DNA from: Verrucomicrobiota bacterium
GTDB taxonomy: Bacteria > Verrucomicrobiota > Verrucomicrobiia > Verrucomicrobiales > Akkermansiaceae
Assembly: GCA_008932955.1 (NCBI GenBank)
Contig: WBXE01000028.1
Location: forward strand, 1-17,221
DNA length: 17,221 bases
Direction of reading: 5' to 3'
Shown here piece after piece: positions 1 through 8,261 of the stretch (its first letter is position 1; each line of letters starts with the position of its first letter). Below the pieces are notes generated by a model that was not told where the DNA came from, searched no databases, and worked only from the letters and a program-made list of their open reading frames with translations. Both the position numbers and the translations under genes were made by a program.

Positions 1-42
1 ACGACAATAAGGTCGTGACTCCTTAGCTTGACGCGCATGGGC

Positions 43-1310
43 TCAGGGCTGGGCTTGCGCGGCACGCTCCTGGAGGTGGCGCGTGACGTTGTCCGGTAGG
101 GCGTTGCGCTGTATCCAGGCTTGAGCGGCGACCGGGTCGCGGTTGAGCCAATTATCCAGGGTACGGGAGTACATGCGCTCTTGGCTGCCAGGATCGGCAA
201 TGCGACCGACGTAGTTCAAGGCCAGTGCTGGATCGCTGCCGAACGAGTGCCAAACGAACGTTTGAAACGCGCCGTCGGTCACATCGGCGGCATGACGGTC
301 GAGCACTGCGGCGGCGGCGGTCGGGTCTTGGCTGGAGATGGCGGAAATGATGCCGCGCAAGGCGTTGCTGCGTTCCTCACCTTTTGGCAGGGCCTCAAAA
401 TAGGCCACGGCGGCTGATTTATCGGAGCTGGCCCAGGTGGCCAGCACGTTGTCGAGGCGGCGTTTGGTGGCTTCGCCGGGGTTGGCCAGCAACCAATCGG
501 CAGTGGCTTTAGGGTCGGATTGGGCCAGTTGTTCGGCCGCGCGCAGCATCGAGCCGTTGCGCAGCGAGTCATCGGTGAGGGCGGAAATCCAGGCGCGGGC
601 GGCGTCGGGGCCCTGTGCTAGGACGTGGGGCAGCATGGCGTCCAAGGCTTCGCCGCGTTCGTAACTGCGTGGCATGCCGGTGAGCAGTTGGGAGGCCGGG
701 CGGGATCGGAGGCGCCGAGGGTACGGATGATGCCGGCGAGATAGGGGTTGGCATCGGTGCCGGTGTGGTTGGCTTCGGCCCAGCGAATAGCGGCATCCGG
801 ATCGGTGGCGGCCCAGGTCGAGAGGATCGTGCTGGTGGCGAAGCCACTGCGGGTGTTGGCTTGGGCGTAGGCGAGCGCGGTGGTCGGATCGACCTGCGAC
901 CAAGCGGTGAGCAACATGGCGTACTCGCTGAGGCGGCTATCGGTGATGCCGAGGTCGCGGAATTTGTCGATGGCGGCCTGAAAATCTGCCGGGGCGAGTT
1001 GGTCGATGTAAGCGAGGAGGGCGCGATTGCGGTCCAAGGCGTTTGCGCCGCGGACGATGGATTCGAGGCGTTTGAGTTTTTCTGCGGCGGTGGGGCTGCG
1101 GCCGGTATCGGGGCGGCTGCGTTTGGTGGTCGCTGTGGCGTGGTCGGCGGCGTAGCTTGCGCGAGAGCTTGAGCGCAGGGATCTGGATTGAGGGGCGGAG
1201 GCCTCAGCCGCGTCGTGGGGATCGGGGGTGGTGAGTTTGCCGATAAAAAATCCGCCGATGCCGATGAAGACGGCTGCGGCGATGGAGGAGGTGTGAGGAG
1301 GGAGTTTCAT
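43..1310 (-). pseudogene. Secreted W-x-x-DP repeat protein, interrupted by a one-base frameshift
   Basis: The reading frame starts at ATG 1310-1308 with MKLPPHTSSIAAAVFIGIGG, a signal peptide or N-terminal membrane anchor, followed by a Ser/Arg-rich linker. The body is about eight repeats of 30-40 residues with a W-x-x-x-DP-x-A-A-x-x-W/Y pattern, for example TWAATDPDAAIRWAEAN, TWASSDKSAAVAYFEALP and NWLNRDPVAAQAWIQRN; helical solenoid repeats of this kind are common in Verrucomicrobiota secreted proteins of unknown role. Around 696-704 (CCGGGCGGGA on the plus strand) the frame changes: upstream reads LGASDPAR, while the continuation ASQLLTGMP lies one frame away. Adding one G would rejoin them into a protein of about 422 residues. 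The break may be a sequencing error or a true mutation. Function is unknown. It is divergent from the S1-domain gene, with its promoter in the gap. Confidence 0.75.
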
Positions 1311-1346
1311 AAGGGCGCTGAAGGATTGGGGCGGAAAACTGTGCAC

Positions 1347-1355
1347 ATTATACCA
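1347..1355 (-). promoter_or_regulatory. Extended -10 promoter element of the repeat-protein gene
   Basis: On the minus strand the sequence reads TGGTATAAT, a perfect TATAAT preceded by the TGn extension. It lies about 37 bases before the ATG at 1310, implying a leader of roughly 30 bases. At 17-base spacing upstream there is only AAATAT, no good -35, which fits an extended -10 promoter. It is in the gap between divergent genes, pointing to the minus-strand gene. Confidence 0.6.
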
Positions 1356-1452
1356 CGCAAACAAGCCGGATATTTCGCCCATTGTGGCTCGGGACACGGT
1401 AAGTCGGGTGATTGGGCATCGACGCGGGCGGCGGAGGCAGGCAGACTCGGGC

Positions 1453-2298
1453 ATGGCAAAGATTGGTGAGCGGGTAAAATTGGAGATTCTGCGGGAGAAG
1501 CCCTTCGGATTGTATCTAGACGGCGGAGAGCTCGGCGAGGTGCTGTTGCCGCGCCGCGAGATGCCGGCCACCTGGCAACTCGGCGGGCTGGTGGAGGTTT
1601 TCATCTATCGGGATTCCGAGGACCGGCCGGTGGCCACCCTGCAGCAGCCCAAGGCGATGCCCGGCGAGTTCGCCCGCTTGCGAGTGGTGGAACTCACGCC
1701 GGTGGGGGCCTTTCTGGATTGGGGTCTACCCAAGGATTTGTTGGTGCCTTTCCGCGAACAAAAAATCCGCCTGGAGCTCGGCCATGCGTATCTGGTTTAT
1801 GTGCGCTTGGATGAAGCCAGCGGCCGCATCATCGCCACCACCCGCTTGGCGCGGCACCTGGATCTAAGGCCCCCGCCGTGGCGCGGTGGCGAGAGGGTGG
1901 ATTTGATTCTTTATGGGAAAACGCCACTGGGCTACAAGGCGATCATCAACGGCAGTCATAGCGGGTTGTTATTTGCCAACGAGGTATTTCAGTCGATGCA
2001 GCCCGGCGAACACGTCAAAGGCTACATCGCCGGGTTGCGCCCGGATGGCAAAATTGACCTTACGCTCCACCCGCCGGGCCGGCACCGGGTCAGTGATTTG
2101 GAGCAGCAGATTCTCGCCGAGGTGGCGGCGCGCGGCGGCTATTGGGCGCTCGGTGATCACAGCCCGGCCGAGGAAATTCACCAAGAACTCGGCGTGAGCA
2201 AGCGCACGTTCAAGCAGGCCACCGGGGCCTTGTTGCGCAAACGCGCCATCGAGCTAAGCGACAAGGGCATCCGCCTGTTGCCGAGTTCTCCCGACTAA
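1453..2298 (+). CDS. cvfB: CvfB/YitL-like multi-S1 RNA-binding protein
   Basis: Of 281 residues from ATG 1453 (MAKIGERVKLEILREKP), close to the usual 280-300 of the family. Tandem S1-like OB folds fill the first two thirds. The first is around GLYLDGGELGEVLLPRRE, the second around GAFLDWGLPKDLLVPF (typical S1 glycine pattern) and the third around LGYKAIINGSHSGLLFANE. The C-terminal ~65 residues form the winged-helix segment typical of CvfB: LGDHSPAEEIHQELGVSKRT then FKQATGALLRKRAIELSD. Family members bind RNA in the cytoplasm and affect RNA turnover and virulence regulators in staphylococci; the role here is unknown. An upstream in-frame start at 1384 would add 23 basic residues without homology and run into the divergent promoter region, so 1453 is preferred. 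It converges on the DUF1080 gene across an inverted repeat. Confidence 0.85.
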   Translation: MAKIGERVKLEILREKPFGLYLDGGELGEVLLPRREMPATWQLGGLVEVFIYRDSEDRPVATLQQPKAMPGEFARLRVVELTPVGAFLDWGLPKDLLVPFREQKIRLELGHAYLVYVRLDEASGRIIATTRLARHLDLRPPPWRGGERVDLILYGKTPLGYKAIINGSHSGLLFANEVFQSMQPGEHVKGYIAGLRPDGKIDLTLHPPGRHRVSDLEQQILAEVAARGGYWALGDHSPAEEIHQELGVSKRTFKQATGALLRKRAIELSDKGIRLLPSSPD

Positions 2299-2307
2299 CT
2301 CGAAGAT

Positions 2308-2420
2308 TTACCGCAGAGCCGCAAAGGACGCCAAGGGGCGCAAAGTGGAATGGGTTATCGAAAAGAATTCGGCTTTGGCTCCGCGGTCCTTTGCGCCCCG
2401 CGTTGCGGCTTTGCGGTTAG
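2308..2420. repeat. Large imperfect inverted repeat between convergent genes (possible bidirectional terminator)
   Basis: The left arm, 2308-2345, reads ACCGCAGAGCCGCAA then GGGGCGCAAAG with an insert between. The right arm, 2389-2420, reads CTTTGCGCCCC then TTGCGGCTTTGCGGT and pairs with it, leaving a central loop of about 43 bases and an asymmetric bulge. It is followed by TTAGTTTTTCTT on the plus strand. Its position between converging stop codons (2298 and 2509) suits a terminator, though the long arms look more like a dispersed palindromic element. The remainder of the gap up to 2508 holds no convincing gene. Confidence 0.6.
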
Positions 2421-2508
2421 TTTTTCTTCCGCTCTTTACAAGCTGTCGCCGAAGTCCAGGCGGAACTTGGCCACGAGTTGCTTGAGCCGGTAGCGGGTTG
2501 GGCGCGGC

Positions 2509-3684
2509 TTACTTTTTCCAACCGTTGGCTTCGACGATTGAATCGATCTGCGCCCTGGCCGTGAATTCAGCGGGGAAAAACTTGAAGTGGGTCATGTAGT
2601 CAACGGCCTCGTGCATTTGCATGATCTCGGATTTTTTGGCATTCATGTCACCCGCGGGCGTCTGTTTTAGCGTAGCGATCCACGCGGTGACACCGGCTTG
2701 TGATGCTGCGAGGGTGGCAGCATCCGGGGCATAGCACAACGATTCCATCTGGCGCCGCAGTTTGGCTAGGCCCTGCAACTTGGCGGCAGCTTCGCGGATG
2801 CCAGCGGCGATCTGTTGCTTTTTGGCGGAGGCGGCCTCGGGGGGCATCGCACCCATATCTCCGCCATCAACGGCACGCGCCGGCAGCAGTCGATACCAAA
2901 TGTTGCGATAGCGCACCGGGTTGCCGTGATCTTGCAACTTGAGCGGCCCTTTATCGGGCATTGAGCGGTCATGGCTGCGGGCCTTGTGGCCGCCGCCGCC
3001 TTCCAGCGGGGTGGCGTCCTGAATCACCACACCATTGAGCATCACGGTGTAGCGGCCGCTGTCGAGCAGCTTGCCGTCCTTCCAAATGGGCCGCCGGAAA
3101 ATGATATCATATATTTGCCATTGGCCGGAGGTGCGCAAGGCATTGGCATGCGGTGGATTGACGCCATAGAGGGCGCCGGCAGCGCCGTCGGGATAGGTTG
3201 GATTGTTATAATTATCGAGCACCTGGATTTCGGTTTCGCCCATCAGGAAGATGCCGCTGTTGCCACGGCCTTGGCCGTCGCCCTCGACTTTGGTCGGGGC
3301 GGCCCACTCGACGTGGAGCTGGCAATCGCCGAATTCCTCCTTGCTGCGAATGAAGCCGGAGCCCGGCACGCATTGCAGCGTGCCATCCTTGACCACCCAC
3401 TGGGTCGGCACCGGCGGATTTTTATCAGATTCCCATTTGGCCAGCGTGGCCGGTGTGCCGTCAAACAAGATAATCGCGTCGGAGGGAGCTTGGCCGGGTT
3501 GCTCTTGGCTGCTGAAAGTGCCCGGCTTGACGAGTGGCGGTTGTGGCCGGTTCATGTCGTGAATGGCCCATGGATGGGTGGCATCCGGCGGGTCTCCGTA
3601 AAACGGCCCGTCCGCCAACACCGCAGACGCCGTGAAGGCAAACACGTAAATGGGTAGCATGGCAGCAGCGGGTCGGGTGGGCAT
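2509..3684 (-). CDS. Secreted DUF1080 (3-keto-disaccharide hydrolase family) protein
   Basis: About 391 residues from ATG 3684. The N-terminus carries a signal peptide (MLPIYVFAFTASAVLADG after an eight-residue lead), so the protein is exported. Residues from about 65 to 260 form the DUF1080 concanavalin-like fold: IILFDGTPATLAKWES, WVVKDGTLQCVPGSGFIRSK, FGDCQLHVEWAAP, GRGNSGIFLMGETEIQVLD and the closing LNGVVIQDATPLEG. The lectin/hydrolase family acts on sugars, and some members hydrolyse 3-keto-glycosides; the substrate here cannot be read from sequence. The last ~110 residues are a helical, charged tail (KKQQIAAGIREAAAKLQGLA) outside the core domain. The next in-frame ATG at 3660 (MLPIYVF) is an equally possible start; neither has a clear ribosome binding site. 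It lies downstream of the GH106-like gene on the same strand but 277 bases away, with a repeat element between, so cotranscription is uncertain. Confidence 0.88.
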   Translation of the reverse strand: MPTRPAAAMLPIYVFAFTASAVLADGPFYGDPPDATHPWAIHDMNRPQPPLVKPGTFSSQEQPGQAPSDAIILFDGTPATLAKWESDKNPPVPTQWVVKDGTLQCVPGSGFIRSKEEFGDCQLHVEWAAPTKVEGDGQGRGNSGIFLMGETEIQVLDNYNNPTYPDGAAGALYGVNPPHANALRTSGQWQIYDIIFRRPIWKDGKLLDSGRYTVMLNGVVIQDATPLEGGGGHKARSHDRSMPDKGPLKLQDHGNPVRYRNIWYRLLPARAVDGGDMGAMPPEAASAKKQQIAAGIREAAAKLQGLAKLRRQMESLCYAPDAATLAASQAGVTAWIATLKQTPAGDMNAKKSEIMQMHEAVDYMTHFKFFPAEFTARAQIDSIVEANGWKK

Positions 3685-3764
3685 GCCGCTGCTCGTACAC
3701 TGGGGTGGCAGCTGCGTCAAGCACCATGCTCTAACGCCAGCACGGCTCCCGGCCAGCATTGGAG

Positions 3765-3945
3765 CATTGTAGCGGCGCGTCTATGACCGCCGCGGCCCTT
3801 GAACCGCCAATGGACTAGTGGCAGGCCGGCACTCGCCAGCAAGCTGGCTTGGCCTGGCGGCAGCAAGCTGCCGCACTCCAAGAGCCATCTCATGCGCATG
3901 GGCGGTGATAGACAGCGCTACAGTGCATCTCAGATCCCTGGCTAG
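3765..3945. repeat. Dispersed palindromic element, copy 1
   Basis: The left end CATTGTAGCGGCGCGTCTA (from 3765) is followed by TGACCGCC. The right end, about 3900-3925, reads GGCGGTGATAGACAGCGCTA then CAGTG, an imperfect inverted copy of the left end. ATCTCAGAT follows at about 3929-3937. A related element with the same left end and an ATCTCAGAT tail lies at 9350-9495. Inside are two small hairpins (3835-3848 and 3856-3877) of the family found at the right end of the window. It fills the gap between the DUF1080 and GH106-like genes; no gene is seen in it. Confidence 0.6.
3835..3877 (-). repeat. Remote copy of the CTTG-apex hairpin family
   Basis: On the minus strand 3877-3856 reads AGT, stem GCGGCAGC, TT, stem GCTGCCGC, C. 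It is followed by AGGCCAAGCCAG, as in the right-end array (there TGGCCAAGCCAGGG). A second hairpin GCCAGCTTGCTGGC follows at 3848-3835. Compared with the array copies, stem positions TG/CA are changed to CA/TG on both arms, so base pairing is preserved. Confidence 0.7.
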
Positions 3946-3961
3946 TTGGTTGGCGAAGGGG

Positions 3962-6601
3962 TCAGTTCTTGCCAATGATAAAGCGCGACTTAACAGGTTC
4001 CAAGGGCACTTTCACGAGGGTAACCGGTTCGCCGTCTTCAACGGCGTTGGTGAATTCCGGAGTTGAGAATTCGCCGGTGTGCGGGTCCCATGCCTCGGGG
4101 GTGAATTTGCCGCGCAAGCGCACGGTCGCCGCGGTGGCCTTGTCGGCGAGGTTGGCAAAAAAGTACACTTGGTGCTCCCCGACTACCCGGTGGATGTAGC
4201 GCAGCTTCTGGTCGCTGAGGGTGTCCACGTCATAGATTTTGAGGGCTAGGTCGAGCGCCTGGCGCAGGTTCGTTTGGTTAGGTGAATTCAGATAGATAGA
4301 GCGCCCGCCGTTAGCCCCTTCCTGCACGATGAGCGCATCGCTGTGTGCGAGGTTGGGCCCCGCATCGAGGTGCACCGCGAACTCGCGGATCGCAGGGGTG
4401 GAGGCTGTCACCCCGTCAATCACCAGTCGCACCCGCGAGGCAGTTATAGTCGCGAACTTGTCAGTCTTATGGCTTCCGAGGGTGGTTCCCTTGGCGCAGG
4501 AAGTCCAGGTCTTGCCATCCCAAGTTTCAATATGATAGGCGCTGACCCGGTTGGAGTCCTCGTCGATGACCGTTGAGTTGAAGGTTTGCGGGCTGCCGAA
4601 ATTCACCTCCAGCCACCATTGCTTGGCGGCAGCCTCCGACGGGGCCCAGTGGGTGTTTGCATCGCCGTCGATGGCCTTGGCGGCCTCGTAGGCACCGGTT
4701 TCGCGCCACTCTGAGCAAGCGGTGGCGATGATCTGTTGGGAAACCTTGGGAAACATCTCCTTGATGGTCGCCACCACGTCGGCATCGTGGCCGAACTCGG
4801 CCGACTTGCTAGGCAACTGGCCGGTGGCAATGACCTTGCCGCCCTTGGCGTAATACTCCTTGAGTTTCTGCAGGTTGCTCCAACGGATCGTCTGGTGGCC
4901 CGGCAGAATCACCACCTTGTAATTCTCGTAATTGACCTTGTTATTGAGCTTGAGGGTGTCGCCCTCCACCGTGCAGCGCTCGTCGAGCACCTCCGGGTGC
5001 AGGAAGGTGAAATCGCGGCAGACCTTGGTGGAGAGCAGTTCGCCCAGATAGACGTAATCCGCCTCTGGCACGTTCACCCCGCCGGAATACGGGTCGAGCT
5101 CGCCACCGAAATGAAAGCCAGCCTGCAGCGTGGCGATTGGATAGATAAGTGCGATGTCTGCCACATGGCGGCCGCGGGCTTGCAGCAGCACATTGAGGCG
5201 TCCGATGTAGGTGTTATAGGCAGGCAGGCCCTCGGCATAGCGTGCATTGTGGTATGAAAGTTCCGGCAGATAGGTGACCTTGTCGAGGTTGTACCAGACT
5301 CCGTGCGGGACGATGGTATTGATGCCCTTGGCATATTGTTCCATGACCACCGAGTACAAGCGGTCCCAGCTCAGGTTGCCCATGGCGCCGTAGGTTTCGG
5401 TCATCGACTGGGCCTTGTCCCAGTTATAGGTGACCGAGCTGACGATTTTGTAATAGGCTTCGGGGTCGTTGTCCCAGCCGATTTTATCGACGCCGGGCAC
5501 GTCCTGGTATCTGTAGGATTTCATCAGGTCGGCGGAGACACCAACGGGATTTTTGAGGTTTTCTTGGTCCTGATGACCAAGCAGCGGGATGCCGCCGTGG
5601 GCGGTGCACCAGTCCTGGACGGTTTTGGCATAGCCTGCGGCATACATTTCGGCGCGGCAGCCAAATAGATAGTTGCGGGCGGCTTGGGTTTGCGGCCCGA
5701 TGTCATACCACAGGGCCGGATAATAAGCCGTGGGACTGAAGCCATAGGCGGCTTGGAATTTCTCGTTGAAGCGCTCCGTCCAGGTGCGGCCTTGGGCGCG
5801 GTACAAGGTGGGCTCGTCGTAAAATGCACCGGCGATGGTGGCGCCGAAGTCTTTGCCAAAATGGTCGTAGTATGGCTGATAGACCATGTCGACATATTTG
5901 GCACAGCGGTCTGAGTCGAGGTAATCGACGTTGGGATCGCCGTCCAGCACGCAGACGAAGGTCATGATTTTCCAGGAGCCGGCGGGAACGTCCCACGAGA
6001 TGGAGCCGGCGGCCGTTTTGTCGGTTAGGTCCACCCGCTGTTTGGTGTCGGTGTTCATGGCGACGAGGCTCATGAGTTTGCCTGGGGGCAGGGTTTTGGT
6101 GTAGGCGGCGGGGCCGGTGACGGCGTCCTCCAATTTGTCGAGGCGGCGGAGGGTGGCGTCGGGGTACTTATTTTTGAAGCGGGGGATACCGTCGCCCATA
6201 TTGGCGCCGCCACTGCCGCTGGGAAACCCGTATTCGTCATAGATGGTGAGGAACATGCCCAGTTTGCGGGCCTTGTTGACGGTGGCGCCATAGAGATTGA
6301 AGTACTCTTCACTGAGGTATTTAGGCGTGAATTTATCCCCGAATGGCAGCGGCGCCATTCCGCCGTAGCCGCTGCGGTCGCGGGCACCCTGCAATTGTTC
6401 TTCAACGCCAGCTGCAGTCACCGCCGTGTTGTTCCAAAACCACAGCGGCCGCGCACGGAATTTCAGCGGCGGTTGGACAAAATCACTTTTCACGTCGGCC
6501 CGGCACCACGGCGCTGCGCCAAGGGTGGCGAGCAGGCAGATCAAGCTGAGTAGCGGCAGATAGATCGTGGCGTGCAACTTATGGGGAGGTTTGGGAAACA
6601 T
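3962..6601 (-). CDS. Secreted GH106-like glycoside hydrolase (putative alpha-L-rhamnosidase) with F5/8C-type domain
   Basis: About 879 residues from ATG 6601; the start is chosen because it gives a clean signal peptide (MFPKPPHKLH followed by a hydrophobic core ending GAAPWCRA), whereas ATG 6667 adds 22 poorly conserved residues. The mature protein begins with a GH106-type opening, PPLKFRARPLWFWNNTAVT, with a Trp-rich strand then an Asn. YDEYGFPSGSGG follows at 121-132 and FYDEPT at 260-265; these acidic motifs resemble the active-site region of the family, but assigning the exact catalytic glutamates is inference. At about 625-745 lies a discoidin/CBM32-like module (AKAIDGDANTHWAPS, WWLEVNFGSPQTFNSTVIDE). 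The sequence closes with a beta-rich segment (VYFFANLADKATAATVRLRG). Such enzymes remove terminal rhamnose from pectic or other glycans outside the cytoplasm. The DUF1080 gene downstream and the beta-helix gene nearby fit polysaccharide use. The precise substrate is unproven. Confidence 0.8.
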   Translation of the reverse strand: MFPKPPHKLHATIYLPLLSLICLLATLGAAPWCRADVKSDFVQPPLKFRARPLWFWNNTAVTAAGVEEQLQGARDRSGYGGMAPLPFGDKFTPKYLSEEYFNLYGATVNKARKLGMFLTIYDEYGFPSGSGGANMGDGIPRFKNKYPDATLRRLDKLEDAVTGPAAYTKTLPPGKLMSLVAMNTDTKQRVDLTDKTAAGSISWDVPAGSWKIMTFVCVLDGDPNVDYLDSDRCAKYVDMVYQPYYDHFGKDFGATIAGAFYDEPTLYRAQGRTWTERFNEKFQAAYGFSPTAYYPALWYDIGPQTQAARNYLFGCRAEMYAAGYAKTVQDWCTAHGGIPLLGHQDQENLKNPVGVSADLMKSYRYQDVPGVDKIGWDNDPEAYYKIVSSVTYNWDKAQSMTETYGAMGNLSWDRLYSVVMEQYAKGINTIVPHGVWYNLDKVTYLPELSYHNARYAEGLPAYNTYIGRLNVLLQARGRHVADIALIYPIATLQAGFHFGGELDPYSGGVNVPEADYVYLGELLSTKVCRDFTFLHPEVLDERCTVEGDTLKLNNKVNYENYKVVILPGHQTIRWSNLQKLKEYYAKGGKVIATGQLPSKSAEFGHDADVVATIKEMFPKVSQQIIATACSEWRETGAYEAAKAIDGDANTHWAPSEAAAKQWWLEVNFGSPQTFNSTVIDEDSNRVSAYHIETWDGKTWTSCAKGTTLGSHKTDKFATITASRVRLVIDGVTASTPAIREFAVHLDAGPNLAHSDALIVQEGANGGRSIYLNSPNQTNLRQALDLALKIYDVDTLSDQKLRYIHRVVGEHQVYFFANLADKATAATVRLRGKFTPEAWDPHTGEFSTPEFTNAVEDGEPVTLVKVPLEPVKSRFIIGKN

Positions 6602-6701
6602 GGCTGGGGGATGGGCTGAGCGATTGGCGACGGGGAAATGAAGCCAAGGCAGAGCCATGGCCGACACCTAGATGCACGGCCGCTTGGGTAATGTCAACTT
6701 C

Positions 6702-7364
6702 CTAGGCTGCGCCCTCGGCTGCCGGTGCCAGCGGCTTGCGCCAGCGCAGTCGCCACATCGTTTTGCCCTCAGCCTCCCACTGCCTTTGGAAATCTGTCTT
6801 GGGATAGAAAAACGCGTGTTCCGGCCATTCCAACGGTTCAAATCCGCCGTGAGCGGCCACTTGATCGGCGGTCCAAGCGCAGTATTCCTCATGATCGGTC
6901 ATGAATAGAAACTCTCCGCCCGGCAGCAAGGCCCGCCGCACCGCCTCGACAAACTCCACCTGCACCAGCCGGCGGCGGTGGTGTCGCAGCTTCGGCCACG
7001 GGTCCGGGCACAGCAGGTGCAAACGCGCCACACTCGCCTCCGGCAGCAGCCACTCAACCGTGTAGCGGCTCTCCAGGCGCAACACCCGGCCATTGGCCAA
7101 CTCATTGCGCGTGAGCTTCTTGCACACCTTGCGCACCCTTCCTAACAAGCGCTCCACACCGAGGAAATCCCGTTCCGGAAACTCGCGTGCCATGGCCACC
7201 AGAAACGCGCCATCGCCGCAGCCCAGATCTAGCTCCAGCGGTCGGCCGTCGCGGCACAGCTCGGCCAGCTCCAGTCGCCGGAAATAATCCGCCGGGACCA
7301 ACTCTCCCGCCATCGCCGGCCGGGGCAATACATGATGGGGCTGCGTGCTCACCGGCCCATTCAC
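6702..7364 (-). CDS. trmB: tRNA (guanine-N7-)-methyltransferase TrmB
   Basis: A 220-residue SAM-dependent methyltransferase that makes 7-methylguanosine at position 46 of the tRNA variable loop. Visible landmarks are the SAM-binding motif I LELDLGCGDG (43-52), the acidic end of strand 2 in FLGVERL (68-73), and the diagnostic CPDPWPKLRHHRRRLVQ (119-135; the family consensus is FPDPWPKKRH). The late TDFQRQWEAEGKTMWRLRW (190-208) corresponds to the TxFE substrate-binding region, here with Gln for Glu. The start is GTG at 7364; an in-frame ATG at 7313 would still keep all motifs, so the first 17 residues are uncertain. It stands between the EF-hand gene and the GH106-like gene on the same strand, with gaps of about 140 and 100 bases, and no functional link to them is apparent. 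Confidence 0.93.
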   Translation of the reverse strand: MNGPVSTQPHHVLPRPAMAGELVPADYFRRLELAELCRDGRPLELDLGCGDGAFLVAMAREFPERDFLGVERLLGRVRKVCKKLTRNELANGRVLRLESRYTVEWLLPEASVARLHLLCPDPWPKLRHHRRRLVQVEFVEAVRRALLPGGEFLFMTDHEEYCAWTADQVAAHGGFEPLEWPEHAFFYPKTDFQRQWEAEGKTMWRLRWRKPLAPAAEGAA

Positions 7365-7397
7365 AGCCCACTGCGCCTAGTTTCACAATCAAAAAAA

Positions 7398-7502
7398 CGC
7401 GGGTATCTTGCCCGAGCCTGCTGACGAAGCGCCCTTCGTTGTTAGAACCGAGGCTCCGGGCGGGATGCCCTGGTCACCTGTGGCGCGGGCATCCTGCCCG
7501 CC
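7398..7502. repeat. Cluster of GC-rich hairpins (GCGGG-ATCCTGCCCGC type)
   Basis: Three related arms lie between the EF-hand gene and trmB: GCGGGTATCTTGCCCG (from about 7399), GGCGGGATGCCC (7459-7470, inverted) and GGGCATCCTGCCCGCC (7487-7502). The last two can form a stem with a 16-base loop, and the last is itself palindromic (GCGGGCATCCTGCCCGC). It could end transcription of the EF-hand gene, whose stop is at 7506, but no T tract follows, so a dispersed palindrome is as likely. Nothing else is seen in the gap. Confidence 0.5.
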
Positions 7503-7505
7503 GCT

Positions 7506-8261
7506 TTAGTTCGGCGCGCCATCCGGCACACGATCCGGTTTGCTATCGGGTTTGCTATCGGGTTTGCGCTCAGGATGAGGGAACTCACTGGCATCGATTT
7601 TGGCGTCCTGGTTGCGGTCCAATTTGTCAAAGCGAGCTCTCTGTTGTTTTTCGTCCAGGCCTCTGACAAACGGTGCCTTCCTAAATTCTTCAAATGTCAG
7701 CAGCCCGTCCCCATCCTTGTCGAGGAGGCGGAACAAGCGGCGCGGATCGTGCGGCGGTCCCGCCGGATGATCTGCTGGAGAAATCACTCCGTCGCCATTG
7801 ACGTCGAGGCGGCGAAACAGCGCATCCTGCTGAGCGAGCGGGAGTTTTTTGACGAATTCGCCGGCCTTGAACTCGTCCAGGGTGATCACGCCGTCTTTGT
7901 TGGTATCCAAGTCCCACAGGTGTTGCATCCACTGACGTTTGCCATCCTTGGGTTTAACCAGCCCTTCCAATTCCTGGCGACTCAGGAGCCCGTCGCCATC
8001 CTTATCCAGACGCTTGAAGAGGTCCTCGCGCTTATCTTCCGGCAGGAGCTCCACGCGTTTTATGGCAAAAAACTCGTCCCGCGACAAGGCCCCGTCCCCA
8101 TTCGTATCGGCGAGTTGCCACACCTCTAAAAAGTGCTGCAGCCTGCCCCGAGGGCCTTCACGCTCGGCTGCCGCGGCTCCTGCAGGGGCTTGTGGAGCTG
8201 CCAAACTCAGGCTGGGCAGCCAGATCCATGCCAGCACGAGAGAAGTTGGGATTGTTTTCAT
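7506..8261 (-). CDS. Secreted calcium-binding protein with six EF-hands
   Basis: Of 251 residues. A signal peptide (MKTIPTSLVLAWIWLPSLSL then AAPQA) is followed by six EF-hand loops at about residues 52-63 (DTNGDGALSRDE), 86-97 (DKDGDGLLSRQE), 119-130 (DTNKDGVITLDE), 153-164 (DVNGDGVISPAD), 181-192 (DKDGDGLLTFEE) and 215-226 (DRNQDAKIDASE). Spacing is near 33 residues, giving paired hands. Loop 4 ends in Asp rather than Glu and loop 6 has Ala at the usual glycine, so these may bind calcium more weakly. The C-terminus is a charged PDSK repeat tail encoded by 12-base tandem units. Secreted EF-hand proteins of this sort are frequent in Verrucomicrobiota and Planctomycetota; the role is unknown. 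It is divergent from metF over a gap of about 110 bases that must hold both promoters. Confidence 0.88.
   Translation of the reverse strand: MKTIPTSLVLAWIWLPSLSLAAPQAPAGAAAAEREGPRGRLQHFLEVWQLADTNGDGALSRDEFFAIKRVELLPEDKREDLFKRLDKDGDGLLSRQELEGLVKPKDGKRQWMQHLWDLDTNKDGVITLDEFKAGEFVKKLPLAQQDALFRRLDVNGDGVISPADHPAGPPHDPRRLFRLLDKDGDGLLTFEEFRKAPFVRGLDEKQQRARFDKLDRNQDAKIDASEFPHPERKPDSKPDSKPDRVPDGAPN
7537..7572. repeat. 12-base tandem repeat within the EF-hand gene
   Basis: GGTTTGCTATCG is present twice exactly (7537-7548, 7549-7560) and a third time with changes (GGTTTGCGCTCA). In the minus-strand gene it encodes PDSK repeats at the C-terminus. Being a multiple of three, copy number could change without breaking the frame. 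Confidence 0.75.

Noticed and set aside
1..42. Short ACGAC...GTCGT hairpin as a terminator of the repeat-protein gene
   Set aside because: The stem is only five base pairs without a T tract and lies at the window edge, so it cannot be judged.
2971..3657. 228-residue plus-strand frame opposite the DUF1080 gene
   Set aside because: It is antisense to a well-supported domain and reflects GC-rich codon bias; no family features are seen.
4736..5668. Plus-strand frames opposite the GH106-like gene
   Set aside because: They are shadows of a clearly recognisable enzyme and have no signal peptide, motif or ribosome binding site.
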